NCBI GenBank assembly: GCA_023150095.1
Contig: JAKLLO010000039.1
Span: 1 to 56,979 of the forward strand
Source: Zoogloea sp.
Lineage (GTDB): Bacteria > Pseudomonadota > Gammaproteobacteria > Burkholderiales > Rhodocyclaceae
Reading direction: 5' to 3'
DNA: 56,979 nt
In this document: piece after piece, positions 36,355 through 44,578 of the stretch
How positions within the stretch are numbered: position 1 is the first letter of the stretch
Layout: every line of letters begins with the position of its first letter
The notes under the pieces: model-generated
The model's input: only the letters and a program-made list of their open reading frames with translations
Told to the model about the DNA's origin: nothing
The model's database searches: none
Position numbers and translations under genes: made by a program

Positions 36355-37852
36355 CGGCCCGCGCGGCAGGCAGGCGCTTGATTTCCTTGAAGGTGCTGGC
36401 GTCCAGGAAGATCAGCGCGCCGTCCTTCTCCATCAGGCTGGCGATCACGTAGCGGCCGTAGCGGTCGAACTCCACGTGGGCGAAGGTCTTGCCCGGCTCG
36501 CGCACCTGGGCCACCACCTTCATCTGCTGCTTGTCGATGACCTGCAGGGTGTCCTTCGCGGTCGGGCTCATCATCGAATCGACCCAGGCGTAGGGGCTAT
36601 TCTCGTGGCTGCGCAGGAAGAAACCCGGGCCCAGCGTGGGAATGGTGGCGACGGTGTTCCAGTTCTGCATGTCGATCACGCTCACCTGGGCGTCCTTCAG
36701 GTTGGTGCTCGCCACCACCCGGCGGCCGTCACGCAGCCAGGAGATGCCCGAGCCCAGGTGCGGCATGCCGGGCAGGTCCAGCGCGGCGATCGGGCGGCGC
36801 ACGTCGAGGTTGACCACCTGCCCGCGGCCTTCGCGGCTGGCGCCGACCAGGTTGGCGTAATCCTGGGTGAAGAAGAAGTCGTCCAGCGGCACGTCGAGCA
36901 CGGTGCGGCGCGGGTTGAGATAACCCGGCGTGGCGATGGCTTCGCCCATCTTGTAGTCGTGCACGTAGCCGTTGAAGAAGGGCTTGGCGGCCGGGTCGTA
37001 CGACACCTCCCAGATCTCCGGAATGTCCTTCAGGCCGACGACGAAGCTCTTCCTCGGCGCGGCGTCGTACACCGCCGAGATGCGCGACGTGGCATCGCCC
37101 TTGAGGTTGCGGCCGTCGATCACCTTGAGCAGCTTGAGGTCCGCATCGAAGATCACCAGGTTGCCCGGCAGGTAGTTGGCCACCGCCACGAAGCGCCCGT
37201 CGGACGACACCGCCGCGTTGCGGGTGTTGATGCCGGCGCGCACCTCGGCGACGACCTTCAGGTTCCAGATGTCGAACTTGCTCACCCAGCCGTCCCGCGA
37301 CGCAAAGAACACGTAGCGGCCGTCCGGCGTGAACTTCGGCCCGCCGTGCAGGGCGTAGCGCGACGGGAAGCGGAAGATGCGCTCCATGCGGTCGCCGTCG
37401 AGCACGCTCACGTGGTGATCGCCGGCCTCGACGACGATGAACAGGTTCATCGGATCGGCCTTGGCCACCTCGCCCTGGCGCGCGTCGGGCAGGCTGCCGG
37501 GCGGATGGGGCTCGGTGCGCGACGCGCGGATGTCGGCCTCGCTCCAGACCGGGGCGGGGCTCACCGGCGAGTAGATCCAGCCCGCCAGCGCCTCGATCTC
37601 GTCGGGCTGGAGGGTCTGGCCGAAGGCCGGCATCTGTGTGGCGGCGCGGCCTTCGCGGATGGTGGCGACGGCATCCTTGCGCTTGAGGCGCTCCAGGCTC
37701 TCGGGCAGCAGCGCCGGTCCCATGCCGCCCAGGCGCCCGGCGCCGTGGCAGGAGAGGCAGTACTGGGTGTAGAGCGCGAGGGCGTCGGCGGCAGCGGCCG
37801 GCGCCAGGTTGCTGACGAACAGAGCGGCGAGGATCAGGCTGGAAATCTTCAT
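36305..37852 (-). CDS. nirN: Cytochrome c/d1-domain protein, NirN-like
   Basis: A 515-residue periplasmic protein: signal peptide to about residue 21 (SNLAPAAAA), a c-type heme motif CLSCH (residues 32-36) with Met ligand candidates in GRAATQMPAFGQ, then an eight-bladed d1-type beta-propeller (LFIVVEAGDHHVSVLDGD, GGPKFTPDGRYVFFASRDGW, GINTRNAAVSSDGRFVAVANYLPG). NirN acts in the last step of heme d1 biosynthesis. The C terminus after KEIKRLP diverges from relatives (AARAVSSPAPSAFPRR) and ends where they continue with a KPxGKYNV-type segment. An ATG nine bases upstream (37861) is also possible. It follows nirJ by 65 bases. Confidence 0.85.
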   Translation of the reverse strand: MKISSLILAALFVSNLAPAAAADALALYTQYCLSCHGAGRLGGMGPALLPESLERLKRKDAVATIREGRAATQMPAFGQTLQPDEIEALAGWIYSPVSPAPVWSEADIRASRTEPHPPGSLPDARQGEVAKADPMNLFIVVEAGDHHVSVLDGDRMERIFRFPSRYALHGGPKFTPDGRYVFFASRDGWVSKFDIWNLKVVAEVRAGINTRNAAVSSDGRFVAVANYLPGNLVIFDADLKLLKVIDGRNLKGDATSRISAVYDAAPRKSFVVGLKDIPEIWEVSYDPAAKPFFNGYVHDYKMGEAIATPGYLNPRRTVLDVPLDDFFFTQDYANLVGASREGRGQVVNLDVRRPIAALDLPGMPHLGSGISWLRDGRRVVASTNLKDAQVSVIDMQNWNTVATIPTLGPGFFLRSHENSPYAWVDSMMSPTAKDTLQVIDKQQMKVVAQVREPGKTFAHVEFDRYGRYVIASLMEKDGALIFLDASTFKEIKRLPAARAVSSPAPSAFPRRSGGG

Positions 37853-37917
37853 GGCGCGCATTCGGTGTGGATCGGGCGGGGCCCGACGGGTTCGGGGCCG
37901 GGATGACGCTGGGCGGA

Positions 37918-39111
37918 TCAGGCGGCCGGCTGCAGGCGCACCCACGGCTTCACCTCCAGCCGCCCGCCTTCGGCCACGCCGATCTCGGCGTTGCTGAGGT
38001 AGCAGCCCGGGTCTTCCTGCCAGGGGTCGCCGGTGAGCTGCTGGGCGCGCACGCGGGTGTTGCCGTTGCACATGGCGAGGTAGCGGCAATCGGCGCAGCG
38101 CCCGGTCACCGGCCGCGGCGACTGCTTGAGGCCGGCCATCAGCGGGTCGGACACATCCGTCCAGATGTCGCCGAACTTGCGTTCGCGCACGTTGCCGAGG
38201 GTGTGGTGCCACCACATGGTGTCCGGGTGGACGTTGCCCAGGTTGTCGATGTTGGCCACATTCACGCCGCTGGAGTTGCCGCCCCACTGCATCAGCTTCG
38301 CCTCGACGTGGGCGGCCTGCTCCGGGAAGCGGCGGCGCACCCACTGCAGGAAGTACGGGCCGTCGGCGTCGTTGTTGCCGGTGGTGAAATCCCGCGTGAG
38401 GCCGCGCTGCTCATAGCGCCAGGCGGTCTCGAAGAGCAGCTCCATCGCGTCGCGGGTGAGGATGTGGCGGGCGTCGTCGGCGCGGTTCTTGTTGCCGCGG
38501 CCGGCGTAATTGAGATGCGAGAAGTAGAAGCGGTCGATGCCTTCGTCTTCCACCAGCTGCAGCACGCCGGGCAGGTCGGACGCGTTGTCCTGGGTCATGG
38601 TGTAGCGCACGCCCACCTTCACGCCCAGCTCGCGGCAGCGGCGCAGGCCGGCCAGCGAGCGGTCGAAGGCGCCGTCGAGGCGGCGGAACTTGTCGTGGGT
38701 CTCGCGGATGCCGTCGAGGCTGACGCCCACGTAGTCGAAGTCGGCGGCGGCGATGCGCTCGATGTTGCTGTCGTCGATCAGCGTGCCGTTGGACGACAGG
38801 CCCACGTAAAAGCCCATCGCCTTGGCGCGGCCGGCGATCTCGAAGATGTCGGGGCGCAGCAGCGGCTCGCCGCCGGAGAGGATCAGCACCGGCACCCGGA
38901 AGGCCTTGAGGTCGTCCATGGTGCGGAAGATTTCGTCGGTGGAGAGCTCGCCGGCAAAATCGGTGTCGGCCGAGATCGAGTAGCAGTGCTTGCAGGTGAG
39001 GTTGCAGCGGCGGATCAGGTTCCAGATCACCACCGGGCCCGGCGGGTTGCGCTTCGGCCCGATCGGCGTGGGCGCCGCGATTTCACGGAGATAGGCGGAG
39101 ATGCGGAACAT
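37918..39111 (-). CDS. nirJ: Heme d1 biosynthesis radical SAM protein NirJ
   Basis: A 397-residue radical SAM enzyme that removes propionate side chains during heme d1 synthesis for cytochrome cd1 nitrite reductase. The cluster motif is C36-NLT-C40-KH-C43 (IRRCNLTCKHCYS), and the C-terminal auxiliary cluster region shows CADCRYLAMCNGN and a further Cys. LSGGEPLLRPD is the SAM-binding loop. The ATG at 39111 gives the family N terminus MFRISAYLREI. It heads a nirJ-nirN transcript 58 bp downstream of a Dnr-type site. Confidence 0.95.
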   Translation of the reverse strand: MFRISAYLREIAAPTPIGPKRNPPGPVVIWNLIRRCNLTCKHCYSISADTDFAGELSTDEIFRTMDDLKAFRVPVLILSGGEPLLRPDIFEIAGRAKAMGFYVGLSSNGTLIDDSNIERIAAADFDYVGVSLDGIRETHDKFRRLDGAFDRSLAGLRRCRELGVKVGVRYTMTQDNASDLPGVLQLVEDEGIDRFYFSHLNYAGRGNKNRADDARHILTRDAMELLFETAWRYEQRGLTRDFTTGNNDADGPYFLQWVRRRFPEQAAHVEAKLMQWGGNSSGVNVANIDNLGNVHPDTMWWHHTLGNVRERKFGDIWTDVSDPLMAGLKQSPRPVTGRCADCRYLAMCNGNTRVRAQQLTGDPWQEDPGCYLSNAEIGVAEGGRLEVKPWVRLQPAA

Positions 39112-39168
39112 GACGGCAGCCTCGGGAAGGGATGCTCGGATTGTCACCGCCGCCGGGGCGCCCTGACC

Positions 39169-39182
39169 TTGACGGGTATCAA
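39169..39182. promoter_or_regulatory. FNR/Dnr-type binding site upstream of nirJ
   Basis: TTGAC-GGGT-ATCAA matches the consensus at 9 of 10 fixed bases. Centre 39175.5, 64 bp from the nirJ ATG, placing a start near 39134 on the minus strand. It also lies 133 bp upstream of the divergent DUF3079 gene. Confidence 0.72.
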
Positions 39183-39314
39183 CGGCGCAGGGATGATCGC
39201 ACCGCGGACGGGCACCCGCGCTGCGTTTTGTTAGCGTGGATCAAAGCGCGCCCGGCTGGCGGCGGTAAGCTGCCGATATCCGAGCAAAAAACTCAACTAC
39301 TCTGGCGCCACGCC

Positions 39315-39533
39315 ATGGCCAAGAAGTTTCCCCTGCACCCGAAGCACCCCGAGCGCATCTGCTGGGGCTGCGACAAGTATTGCCCGACGGACGCCCTCGC
39401 CTGCGGCAACGGCTCGGGCCGCACGCTGCACCCGGCCGAGATGCTGGGCGAAGACTGGTACACCTTTGGCGACTGGGGCCTCGACATCGACCCGGAGACC
39501 GACAGCGTGCCGCCGACCCGCGACGGAACCTGA
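39315..39533 (+). CDS. DUF3079 protein
   Basis: A 72-residue small protein, cytoplasmic, function unknown. FPLHPKHPERICWGCDKYCP with Cys in a CxxC-x3-C-like arrangement and LACGNGSGRTLHPAEMLGEDW are the DUF3079 signature; the Cys spacing suggests metal binding. The family is common in betaproteobacteria. The ATG at 39315 fits the family N terminus; the longer frame to 39132 is unsupported. Confidence 0.88.
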   Translation: MAKKFPLHPKHPERICWGCDKYCPTDALACGNGSGRTLHPAEMLGEDWYTFGDWGLDIDPETDSVPPTRDGT

Positions 39534-39549
39534 GCCGGCCGATCCGGCG

Positions 39550-40014
39550 CTACTTCGCGCCCCAGGGCATCACCGGCACCGTCGAGATGCTGTTGGCCGG
39601 CGCGCCGTCGATCAGCTTGCGGCTGATGGCGACGTACACCAGCGTGTTGTTGGCCTTGTCGAACATCCGCACGATGCGCGTCTCCTTGAACACCAGCGAG
39701 GTGTCCTCCGAGAACACCACCTCGTTCTCGGGCAGCTTGGCCGGCAGGGAGATCGGGCCGGTCTGGCGGCAGGCCAGCGAGAACTGGGACGGGTCCTGGG
39801 CCAGCCCCAGGCTGCCCGACACGCCGCCGGTGCGGGCCTGGCTCACGTGACAGGTCACGCCCGGCACCTTGGCATCGTGGAAGGCCTCGACGCACACCTT
39901 GTGGTTGGCGCCGATGAGTTTCCAGGTGGTGGTCACGCAGCCCACCTCGTCGGCGCTGGCGTGGGTGGCGGCGAGGCCGAGGACAATCGCGGCAAGGGCG
40001 TTGCGGTAGCGCAT
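39550..40014 (-). CDS. creA: CreA family periplasmic protein
   Basis: A 154-residue secreted protein: signal peptide to about residue 22 (LGLAATHASA), then the CreA core DEVGCVTTTWKLIGANHKVCVEAFHD, conserved Cys pairs, and IVRMFDKANNTLVYVAISRKLIDGAP. Function in relatives is unknown. AGGAG lies nine bases upstream of the ATG at 40014; the ORF upstream to 40122 overlaps the divergent helicase and is not used. Confidence 0.92.
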   Translation of the reverse strand: MRYRNALAAIVLGLAATHASADEVGCVTTTWKLIGANHKVCVEAFHDAKVPGVTCHVSQARTGGVSGSLGLAQDPSQFSLACRQTGPISLPAKLPENEVVFSEDTSLVFKETRIVRMFDKANNTLVYVAISRKLIDGAPANSISTVPVMPWGAK

Positions 40015-40114
40015 CAGGGGCTCCTTTCTGACAGAATGCGGCACATCCGGCTGCCCGGACGTCATCCGGGCCACTGTACCCCAAACGCCCCCGACAACCC
40101 ACCCGTCGACACCC

Positions 40115-41761
40115 ATGGCCATCGTTCATCCCGCAGGCTGGCGCGAGCTGGCCACCACCGGCGCCGCCCAGCGCGAGATCGAGACCCTCGCCCAGCTCGC
40201 CGACGGCCTGCCCGACGACTACACGATCTTCCACGGCGTGCACTGGACGCGCATCCACCAGGGCCGCCACGCCATCGTCGGCGAGATCGACTTCGCCATC
40301 GTCGGCCCCACCGGCAAGCTGCTGCTGGTCGAGCAGAAATCCGGCTTCCTGGCCGAGACGCCCGGCGGCCTCGTCAAACGCTACGGCCAGAAGGACAAGC
40401 AGGTGGCGATGCAGCTCGCCCGCAACGTGGACGCCCTCACCAACCGGCTCCGCGCCGTGTGCGGCAGCGATCCCATCGAGGTGGACGCCCTGCTGTTCTG
40501 CCCCGACTACACCGTGCGCTCCCCCGGCACGGCCGGCATCGACCCGGCGCGCATCGTGGACGCCACCCGGCGCCCGTATCTGATCGAGGTGATCCGCGCC
40601 ATCCTGCCCGCCAGCGGCCCGCGGCTCATCAACCGGGCCCGGGTCGAGCGCTTCCTGGGCGACGTGCTGGAGCTCGTGCCCGAGGTGCACGCCATCGTCG
40701 GCGAGGCCCAGGCCCTGTACACCCGGCTCGCCGGCGGGCTGGCCGACTGGGCCCGGCGGATCGACTTCGCGCCCTTCCGCCTGCGCGTGGTGGGCACCGC
40801 CGGATCGGGCAAGACCCAGCTGGCGATGGCCGCCTACCGCGACGCCCTGGCCGCCGGGAGGCAGCCGATGTACATCTGCTACAACCGCCCGCTGGCCGAC
40901 CACATCGCGCTGATCGCCCCGCCCGGCGGCATCGTCGTCACCTACCACCAGCTCGCCGACCGCCTGCTGCGGGCCCGGGGCGAGGCGCCGGATTTCACCC
41001 GGCCCGACGCCTTCGCCCGCCTCGAAGCCGCCCTCGACAGCCTCCAGCCCGATGATGCCGACCAGGTGGACGAGCTCATCATCGACGAAGGCCAGGATTT
41101 CCAGGCCGGCTGGGCCCGCAACCTGCTGCGCTTCCTGCGCCCCGACGGCCGCGCCTGGTGGCTCGAAGACCCGCTGCAGAACCTCTACGCCCGCCCGCCG
41201 GTGGATCTGCCCGGCTGGGTCACGCTCCACGCCGACACCAACTACCGCAGCCCGCGGGACATCCTCACCAGCCTCAACCGGCTGCTCCCCGGGCGACCCG
41301 TGGAAGCCGGCAGCCCGGTGTCCGGCGCCGAGGTGGAGATCTTCAGCTACGCCGGCCCGGATGACCTCGCCGCCGCCTCGACCCGCGCCCTCACCCGCGC
41401 CGTCGGGCTCGGCTTCAAGCGGCCGCACATCGCCCTCGTCACCTACCGGGGCCGCGAGCACTCGCGCCTCACGCCCCTCACCCGGCTGGGCAGCTTCTCG
41501 CTCAAGGCGCCCACCGGCCGCTACGACCTGCTGGGCAACCCCATCCTCACCGAGGGCGACGTCCTCATCGACTCGGTGCACCGCTTCAAGGGCCGCGCCG
41601 CCCCCTGCGTGATCCTCACCGAGATCGACTTCACCCAGCTTGACGACGCCGCCATCCGGCGCCTCTTCGTGGGCGCCACCCGGGCCACCCTCAAGCTGAT
41701 CCTGGTGGCCACCGAGCCCGCCGCCGCGGTGCTGCGCGAGCGCCTGCTGCCCGCGCCCTGA
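40115..41761 (+). CDS. NERD-domain superfamily 1 helicase/nuclease
   Basis: A 548-residue protein with an N-terminal NERD nuclease-related domain (GEIDFAIVGPTGKLLLVEQKSG: Glu57, Asp59, Glu73, Lys75 as candidate metal residues) and a UvrD/RecB-like ATPase. Walker A is GTAGSGKT (227-234), Walker B LIIDEGQDF, and the C-terminal VHRFKGRAAPCVILTEID then LFVGATRATLKLILV are SF1 motifs V-VI. It would process DNA or RNA ends; cellular role unknown. Single gene, with no adjacent defence partner visible. Confidence 0.82.
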   Translation: MAIVHPAGWRELATTGAAQREIETLAQLADGLPDDYTIFHGVHWTRIHQGRHAIVGEIDFAIVGPTGKLLLVEQKSGFLAETPGGLVKRYGQKDKQVAMQLARNVDALTNRLRAVCGSDPIEVDALLFCPDYTVRSPGTAGIDPARIVDATRRPYLIEVIRAILPASGPRLINRARVERFLGDVLELVPEVHAIVGEAQALYTRLAGGLADWARRIDFAPFRLRVVGTAGSGKTQLAMAAYRDALAAGRQPMYICYNRPLADHIALIAPPGGIVVTYHQLADRLLRARGEAPDFTRPDAFARLEAALDSLQPDDADQVDELIIDEGQDFQAGWARNLLRFLRPDGRAWWLEDPLQNLYARPPVDLPGWVTLHADTNYRSPRDILTSLNRLLPGRPVEAGSPVSGAEVEIFSYAGPDDLAAASTRALTRAVGLGFKRPHIALVTYRGREHSRLTPLTRLGSFSLKAPTGRYDLLGNPILTEGDVLIDSVHRFKGRAAPCVILTEIDFTQLDDAAIRRLFVGATRATLKLILVATEPAAAVLRERLLPAP

Positions 41762-41780
41762 CCTGTCCCCGGAGCCCCCG

Positions 41781-42212
41781 ATGCCGCCCGAACCCACCCA
41801 CTGCTTCACCTACGGCTCGCTGATGTGCGAGGACATCATGGGCGCCGTGTGCGCCGCCCGCGCGCCCTTCGTCGCCGCCACCCTCGACGGCTTCCGGCGC
41901 GGGCCGGTGATCGGGCAGGAATACCCGGGCATGCTGCCGGCGCCGGGCGGGCAGGTGGACGGCGTGCTCTACCTCGACCTGCCAGACGCCGCCTGGGCGC
42001 GCCTCGACGCCTTCGAGGGCGACGAATACACCCGCGAACAGGTAAGCGTGCGCACCGCCGACGGCCGCTCGCTCGCCGCCTGGGCCTACGTGTTCAAGCC
42101 CGAGCTGGCCTGCCGGCTCGGCCCCGGCGAGTGGGATTTCCAGCGCTTCCTCGCCACCGGCAAGGCCCGCTTCACCGCGCAATTCATGGGTTTCGACGCG
42201 GCCAAAGACTGA
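41781..42212 (+). CDS. Gamma-glutamylcyclotransferase-like (AIG2/GGCT) protein
   Basis: A 143-residue protein of the GGCT/AIG2 fold. The N-terminal TYGSLM substrate loop and the catalytic Glu in FEGDEYTREQV (about residue 76) are intact. GVLYLDLPDAAWARLDAFEG and the beta-barrel strands are typical. Such proteins cleave gamma-glutamyl amides or related isopeptide adducts, but the substrate here is unknown. It begins 19 bases after the helicase. Confidence 0.85.
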   Translation: MPPEPTHCFTYGSLMCEDIMGAVCAARAPFVAATLDGFRRGPVIGQEYPGMLPAPGGQVDGVLYLDLPDAAWARLDAFEGDEYTREQVSVRTADGRSLAAWAYVFKPELACRLGPGEWDFQRFLATGKARFTAQFMGFDAAKD

Positions 42213-42225
42213 TCCACCCAACGAA

Positions 42226-42251
42226 AAACGGCGACCCGCAGGCCGCCGTTT
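42226..42251. terminator. Bidirectional terminator between GGCT and PEP-CTERM genes
   Basis: AAACGGCG and CGCCGTTT form an 8-bp stem around a 10-base loop, preceded by an A-rich stretch and followed by TTT. It separates convergent genes. Confidence 0.75.
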
Positions 42252-42271
42252 GGATGTGCTGCAGCAACCGC

Positions 42272-43177
42272 TCAGCGCCGGCGCACACCCAGCGCGCCCA
42301 GCCCCGCCGCCAGCAGCGCCAGGGTGCCCGGCTCCGGCACGGTGCCGCCGCCCGGATTGGTCGGATCGACCACTGGCGCAAACTCGCTGTTGAACACCCA
42401 GCGCCGGATATCGTGGTCGGCCGTCGCCGCGCCGGTGCCCGAGGTGAAACCCACGAAGGCGTTGGTCGTGCCGAGCACCGACACCAGATCGACGGTGTAG
42501 CTCATCAGCGCGGCGGCCGGGCGGGTGTCGTTGAGAGCCAGGCGCACCTCGAGGCTGTCGGTCACGCCGTTGTAGTCCACCCAGGCGTGGAAGATGCTGC
42601 CGCTGTCGAGCTGGGCCGGCAAGGTGTCGGCGCGCACCACCGAGCACACGCTGCCCGCCAGGTTGATGCCGGCGTGGTTGTCGTTGTTGCCGTCGCAGGG
42701 GCCGTTGTTCCAGTTGTCGAACTCGACGCCCACGCTGTTGGCGAGCCCGTCGTAGCCGATCCCGCCGCCACCACCGCCGGCCGTGTTGGCCACCGTCTGC
42801 ACGGTGAACACGATGCCGTCGGCGCCGCCATTGCCCTGGTTGGTGAACTGGAACTCGAAGTAGCTCGAGAAGGACGCGTCCGAGGCCAGCGAGATGGCGT
42901 TGGTCAGGAAGGCGCTGCCGGACTGGCCGTAGTTGTTGGTGAGGCGCAGCACGCGCTCGTCGCCGACGTTGGGGCCCACCACGCCCACGCCGCCGGTGTC
43001 GATGGTCGCGGTGATGCCGTTCAGCGTGAAATCGGCCAGGCTGTTGAAGTTCTGCATATTGACCAGCAGCGCGTGGGCCGGCGCCGCAGCGAACATCGCG
43101 CCGGCCACGCCCATCGCGCCGGCAAGCTGCCGCAGACGCACGCCAGCGGATTTCGGAGATTCAGTTCTTTTCGACAT
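42272..43177 (-). CDS. PEP-CTERM secreted protein with L-type lectin-like domain
   Basis: A 301-residue exported protein. A signal peptide (VAGAMFAAAPAHA, about 20-37) precedes a legume-lectin-like domain with FQFTNQGNGGADGIVFTVQ, GIGYDGLANSVGVEFDNWNNG and HAWVDYNGVTDSLEVRLA; Asp/Asn-rich loops fit Ca2+ binding. The C terminus is a full PEP-CTERM anchor (VPEPGTLALLAAGLGALGVRRR) for exosortase cleavage, so it should end at the cell surface or in the exopolymer. GGAGGG precedes the ATG at 43177. A sigma-54-like promoter lies upstream. Exosortase itself is not in this window. Confidence 0.9.
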   Translation of the reverse strand: MSKRTESPKSAGVRLRQLAGAMGVAGAMFAAAPAHALLVNMQNFNSLADFTLNGITATIDTGGVGVVGPNVGDERVLRLTNNYGQSGSAFLTNAISLASDASFSSYFEFQFTNQGNGGADGIVFTVQTVANTAGGGGGGIGYDGLANSVGVEFDNWNNGPCDGNNDNHAGINLAGSVCSVVRADTLPAQLDSGSIFHAWVDYNGVTDSLEVRLALNDTRPAAALMSYTVDLVSVLGTTNAFVGFTSGTGAATADHDIRRWVFNSEFAPVVDPTNPGGGTVPEPGTLALLAAGLGALGVRRR

Positions 43178-43242
43178 GGAAACCCTCCCGATGCAGTCAG
43201 ATGTGCTCGCACCAAGCTTCTGGCGCGCGATGTTCAACCTGA

Positions 43243-43258
43243 CGCATAAGCCATGCCA
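43243..43258 (-). promoter_or_regulatory. Sigma-54-type promoter of the PEP-CTERM gene
   Basis: On the minus strand TGGCATG-GCTT-ATGCG carries the invariant GG and GC ten bases apart and TGGCA complete. It predicts a start near 43232 and a 55-nt leader before the ATG at 43177. RpoN/PrsR-type control of PEP-CTERM genes is known in floc-forming Rhodocyclales. Confidence 0.7.
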
Positions 43259-43300
43259 AGAAACACAAGATGCCCCTGTCCTGCCGCGAGAATCTTGCTG

Positions 43301-43369
43301 CCCAAAATGACCAAGACGATTGCCCGATGCGGGTTCCGGCCAAAGACTCGGCCAGAATCCCATTTTGGG
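43301..43369. promoter_or_regulatory. Candidate enhancer: paired inverted CCCAAAATG sites
   Basis: CCCAAAATG (43301-43309) and its exact complement CATTTTGGG (43361-43369) lie 60 bp apart, about 50-110 bp upstream of the sigma-54 promoter, in an AT-richer stretch. That position suits an enhancer-binding protein dimer pair. Function is inference. The rest of 43178-43442 holds no gene I can support. Confidence 0.4.
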
Positions 43370-43442
43370 TATTTATAAAAATCAACGAATTGAAAAATTC
43401 GTCAGACGCCCGTTCTGGGCGACCTGTGCAGAAAGGTGAACG

Positions 43443-43485
43443 AAAAAATGCCGCCAGGTGTTAAAAATTCCGACACCTGACGGCA
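43443..43485 (-). terminator. Rho-independent terminator of rdgC
   Basis: On the minus strand TGCCGTCAGGTGT pairs with ACACCTGGCGGCA (one mismatch) around an 11-base loop and ends in TTTTTT. It starts 33 bases after the rdgC stop. Confidence 0.9.
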
Positions 43486-43517
43486 CTTTCGATTGACGCC
43501 GGCAGCCCGGCGGGTGG

Positions 43518-44426
43518 TCAGATCACCGTTTCCTTGTCCTCGCCGCCCAGCACGTCCAACAGCGCGGGGATCAGGCGCGACAGCTCGCCGCTCATCAGGG
43601 CGAAATCGGCCTCCATCTGCATGTCGGCGGATTCGGCGTTTTTGTCGGCTTCTTCCTTGATGATGTCGAGGAAGGCGACCCGCTTGATCTCCATCTTCTC
43701 GGTGAGCACAAAGCTCACCCGGTCGTCGAAGGTGAGCGCGAGGCGCGTCGGCAGCTTGCCGGCGGCCAGGTGATCCTGCACGTCCTTGCCGTCCAGCGCG
43801 TGGCGCACGTAGCGCACCGCGGCCTTCTCGTCGGTGACGGCGCGCAGCTCGCAGTCCAGATCGATGGTGAAGTTGCCGCTGGCTTCGTTGGCAGCCAGCC
43901 AGCCGGTCATCACCGACACCGGCGACAGTTTGGTCTTGACCATCTTCACCGGCAGCTCGTCCAGGGTGTCGCGCAGGGCTTCGAGGACTTCCTCGGCGCG
44001 GGCCGGGCTGGAGGCGTCGATGATCAGCCAGCCGCCCACCGGGTCGATCCACGCAAACACGCGGCGGCGGCGGGTGAAGGCGCGGGGCAGCAGCTCCTGG
44101 AGCACCGCTTCCTTGATCTCCTTCATCTGCTTGCGGCCGGGCTTGTAGCCCTGCTGGGCCTCGATCATCTCGGCCTTGTCGGCGGCCACGTCATTGACGA
44201 CGGACGAGGGCAGCAGCTTCTGCTCGACGGCCAGCGAGATCAGGAAATGGCCCTTCACCGGCAGCACGAAGCGGTCGTCCTTGGTGGGCGAACTCCAGCC
44301 GCGGCTCGCCATGTCCTGGCTGCCACAGGGCTGGAAGGGGCGGGCGGCGAGCTTTTCCTGCAGCGTGTCGGCGGTGAGCGCCCAGTTTTCGGGGAGACGG
44401 TAGATCTGGAGGTTGCGGAACCACAT
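43518..44426 (-). CDS. rdgC: Recombination-associated protein RdgC
   Basis: A 302-residue ring-forming DNA-binding protein that inhibits RecA activity on the nucleoid. The family N terminus MWFRNLQIYRLP and the body segments PCGSQDMASRGWSSP, GHFLISLAVEQKLLPSSVV, DPVGGWLIIDASSPARAEEVLEALRD and YVRHALDGKDVQDHLAAGKLPTRLALTF are diagnostic. MWF at 44426 is the family start; an ATG twelve bases upstream is possible. No strong ribosome site is visible for either. Confidence 0.95.
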   Translation of the reverse strand: MWFRNLQIYRLPENWALTADTLQEKLAARPFQPCGSQDMASRGWSSPTKDDRFVLPVKGHFLISLAVEQKLLPSSVVNDVAADKAEMIEAQQGYKPGRKQMKEIKEAVLQELLPRAFTRRRRVFAWIDPVGGWLIIDASSPARAEEVLEALRDTLDELPVKMVKTKLSPVSVMTGWLAANEASGNFTIDLDCELRAVTDEKAAVRYVRHALDGKDVQDHLAAGKLPTRLALTFDDRVSFVLTEKMEIKRVAFLDIIKEEADKNAESADMQMEADFALMSGELSRLIPALLDVLGGEDKETVI

Positions 44427-44511
44427 GGCGGGGTACATCCGTGCTGATGGAAAAGAGGCGGCATTGTAGCGAGTCGGCGGCCGGCGGTGAGGCTCGACTG
44501 CAGCCCCGGGG

Positions 44512-44541
44512 TTGACACTCTGAATTTCAGAGCAATAAACT
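44512..44541 (+). promoter_or_regulatory. Sigma-70 promoter of the wHTH-regulated operon
   Basis: A perfect TTGACA (44512-44517) is followed, at 18 bases, by TAAACT (44536-44541). The first operator lies inside its spacer. Confidence 0.65.
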
Positions 44542-44554
44542 CTGAACCACAGAG
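44518..44554. promoter_or_regulatory. Paired palindromic operators upstream of the membrane-protein operon
   Basis: CTCTGAA-T-TTCAGAG (44518-44532) is a perfect 15-bp palindrome. CTCTGAA-C-CACAGAG (44540-44554) is a close second copy, 22 bp centre to centre, i.e. two helical turns on the same DNA face. They cover the promoter spacer and -10. The wHTH protein encoded at 46150 in this operon is the obvious candidate ligand. Confidence 0.65.
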
Positions 44555-44578
44555 CAAACCCTCACGGAATATCCGACC

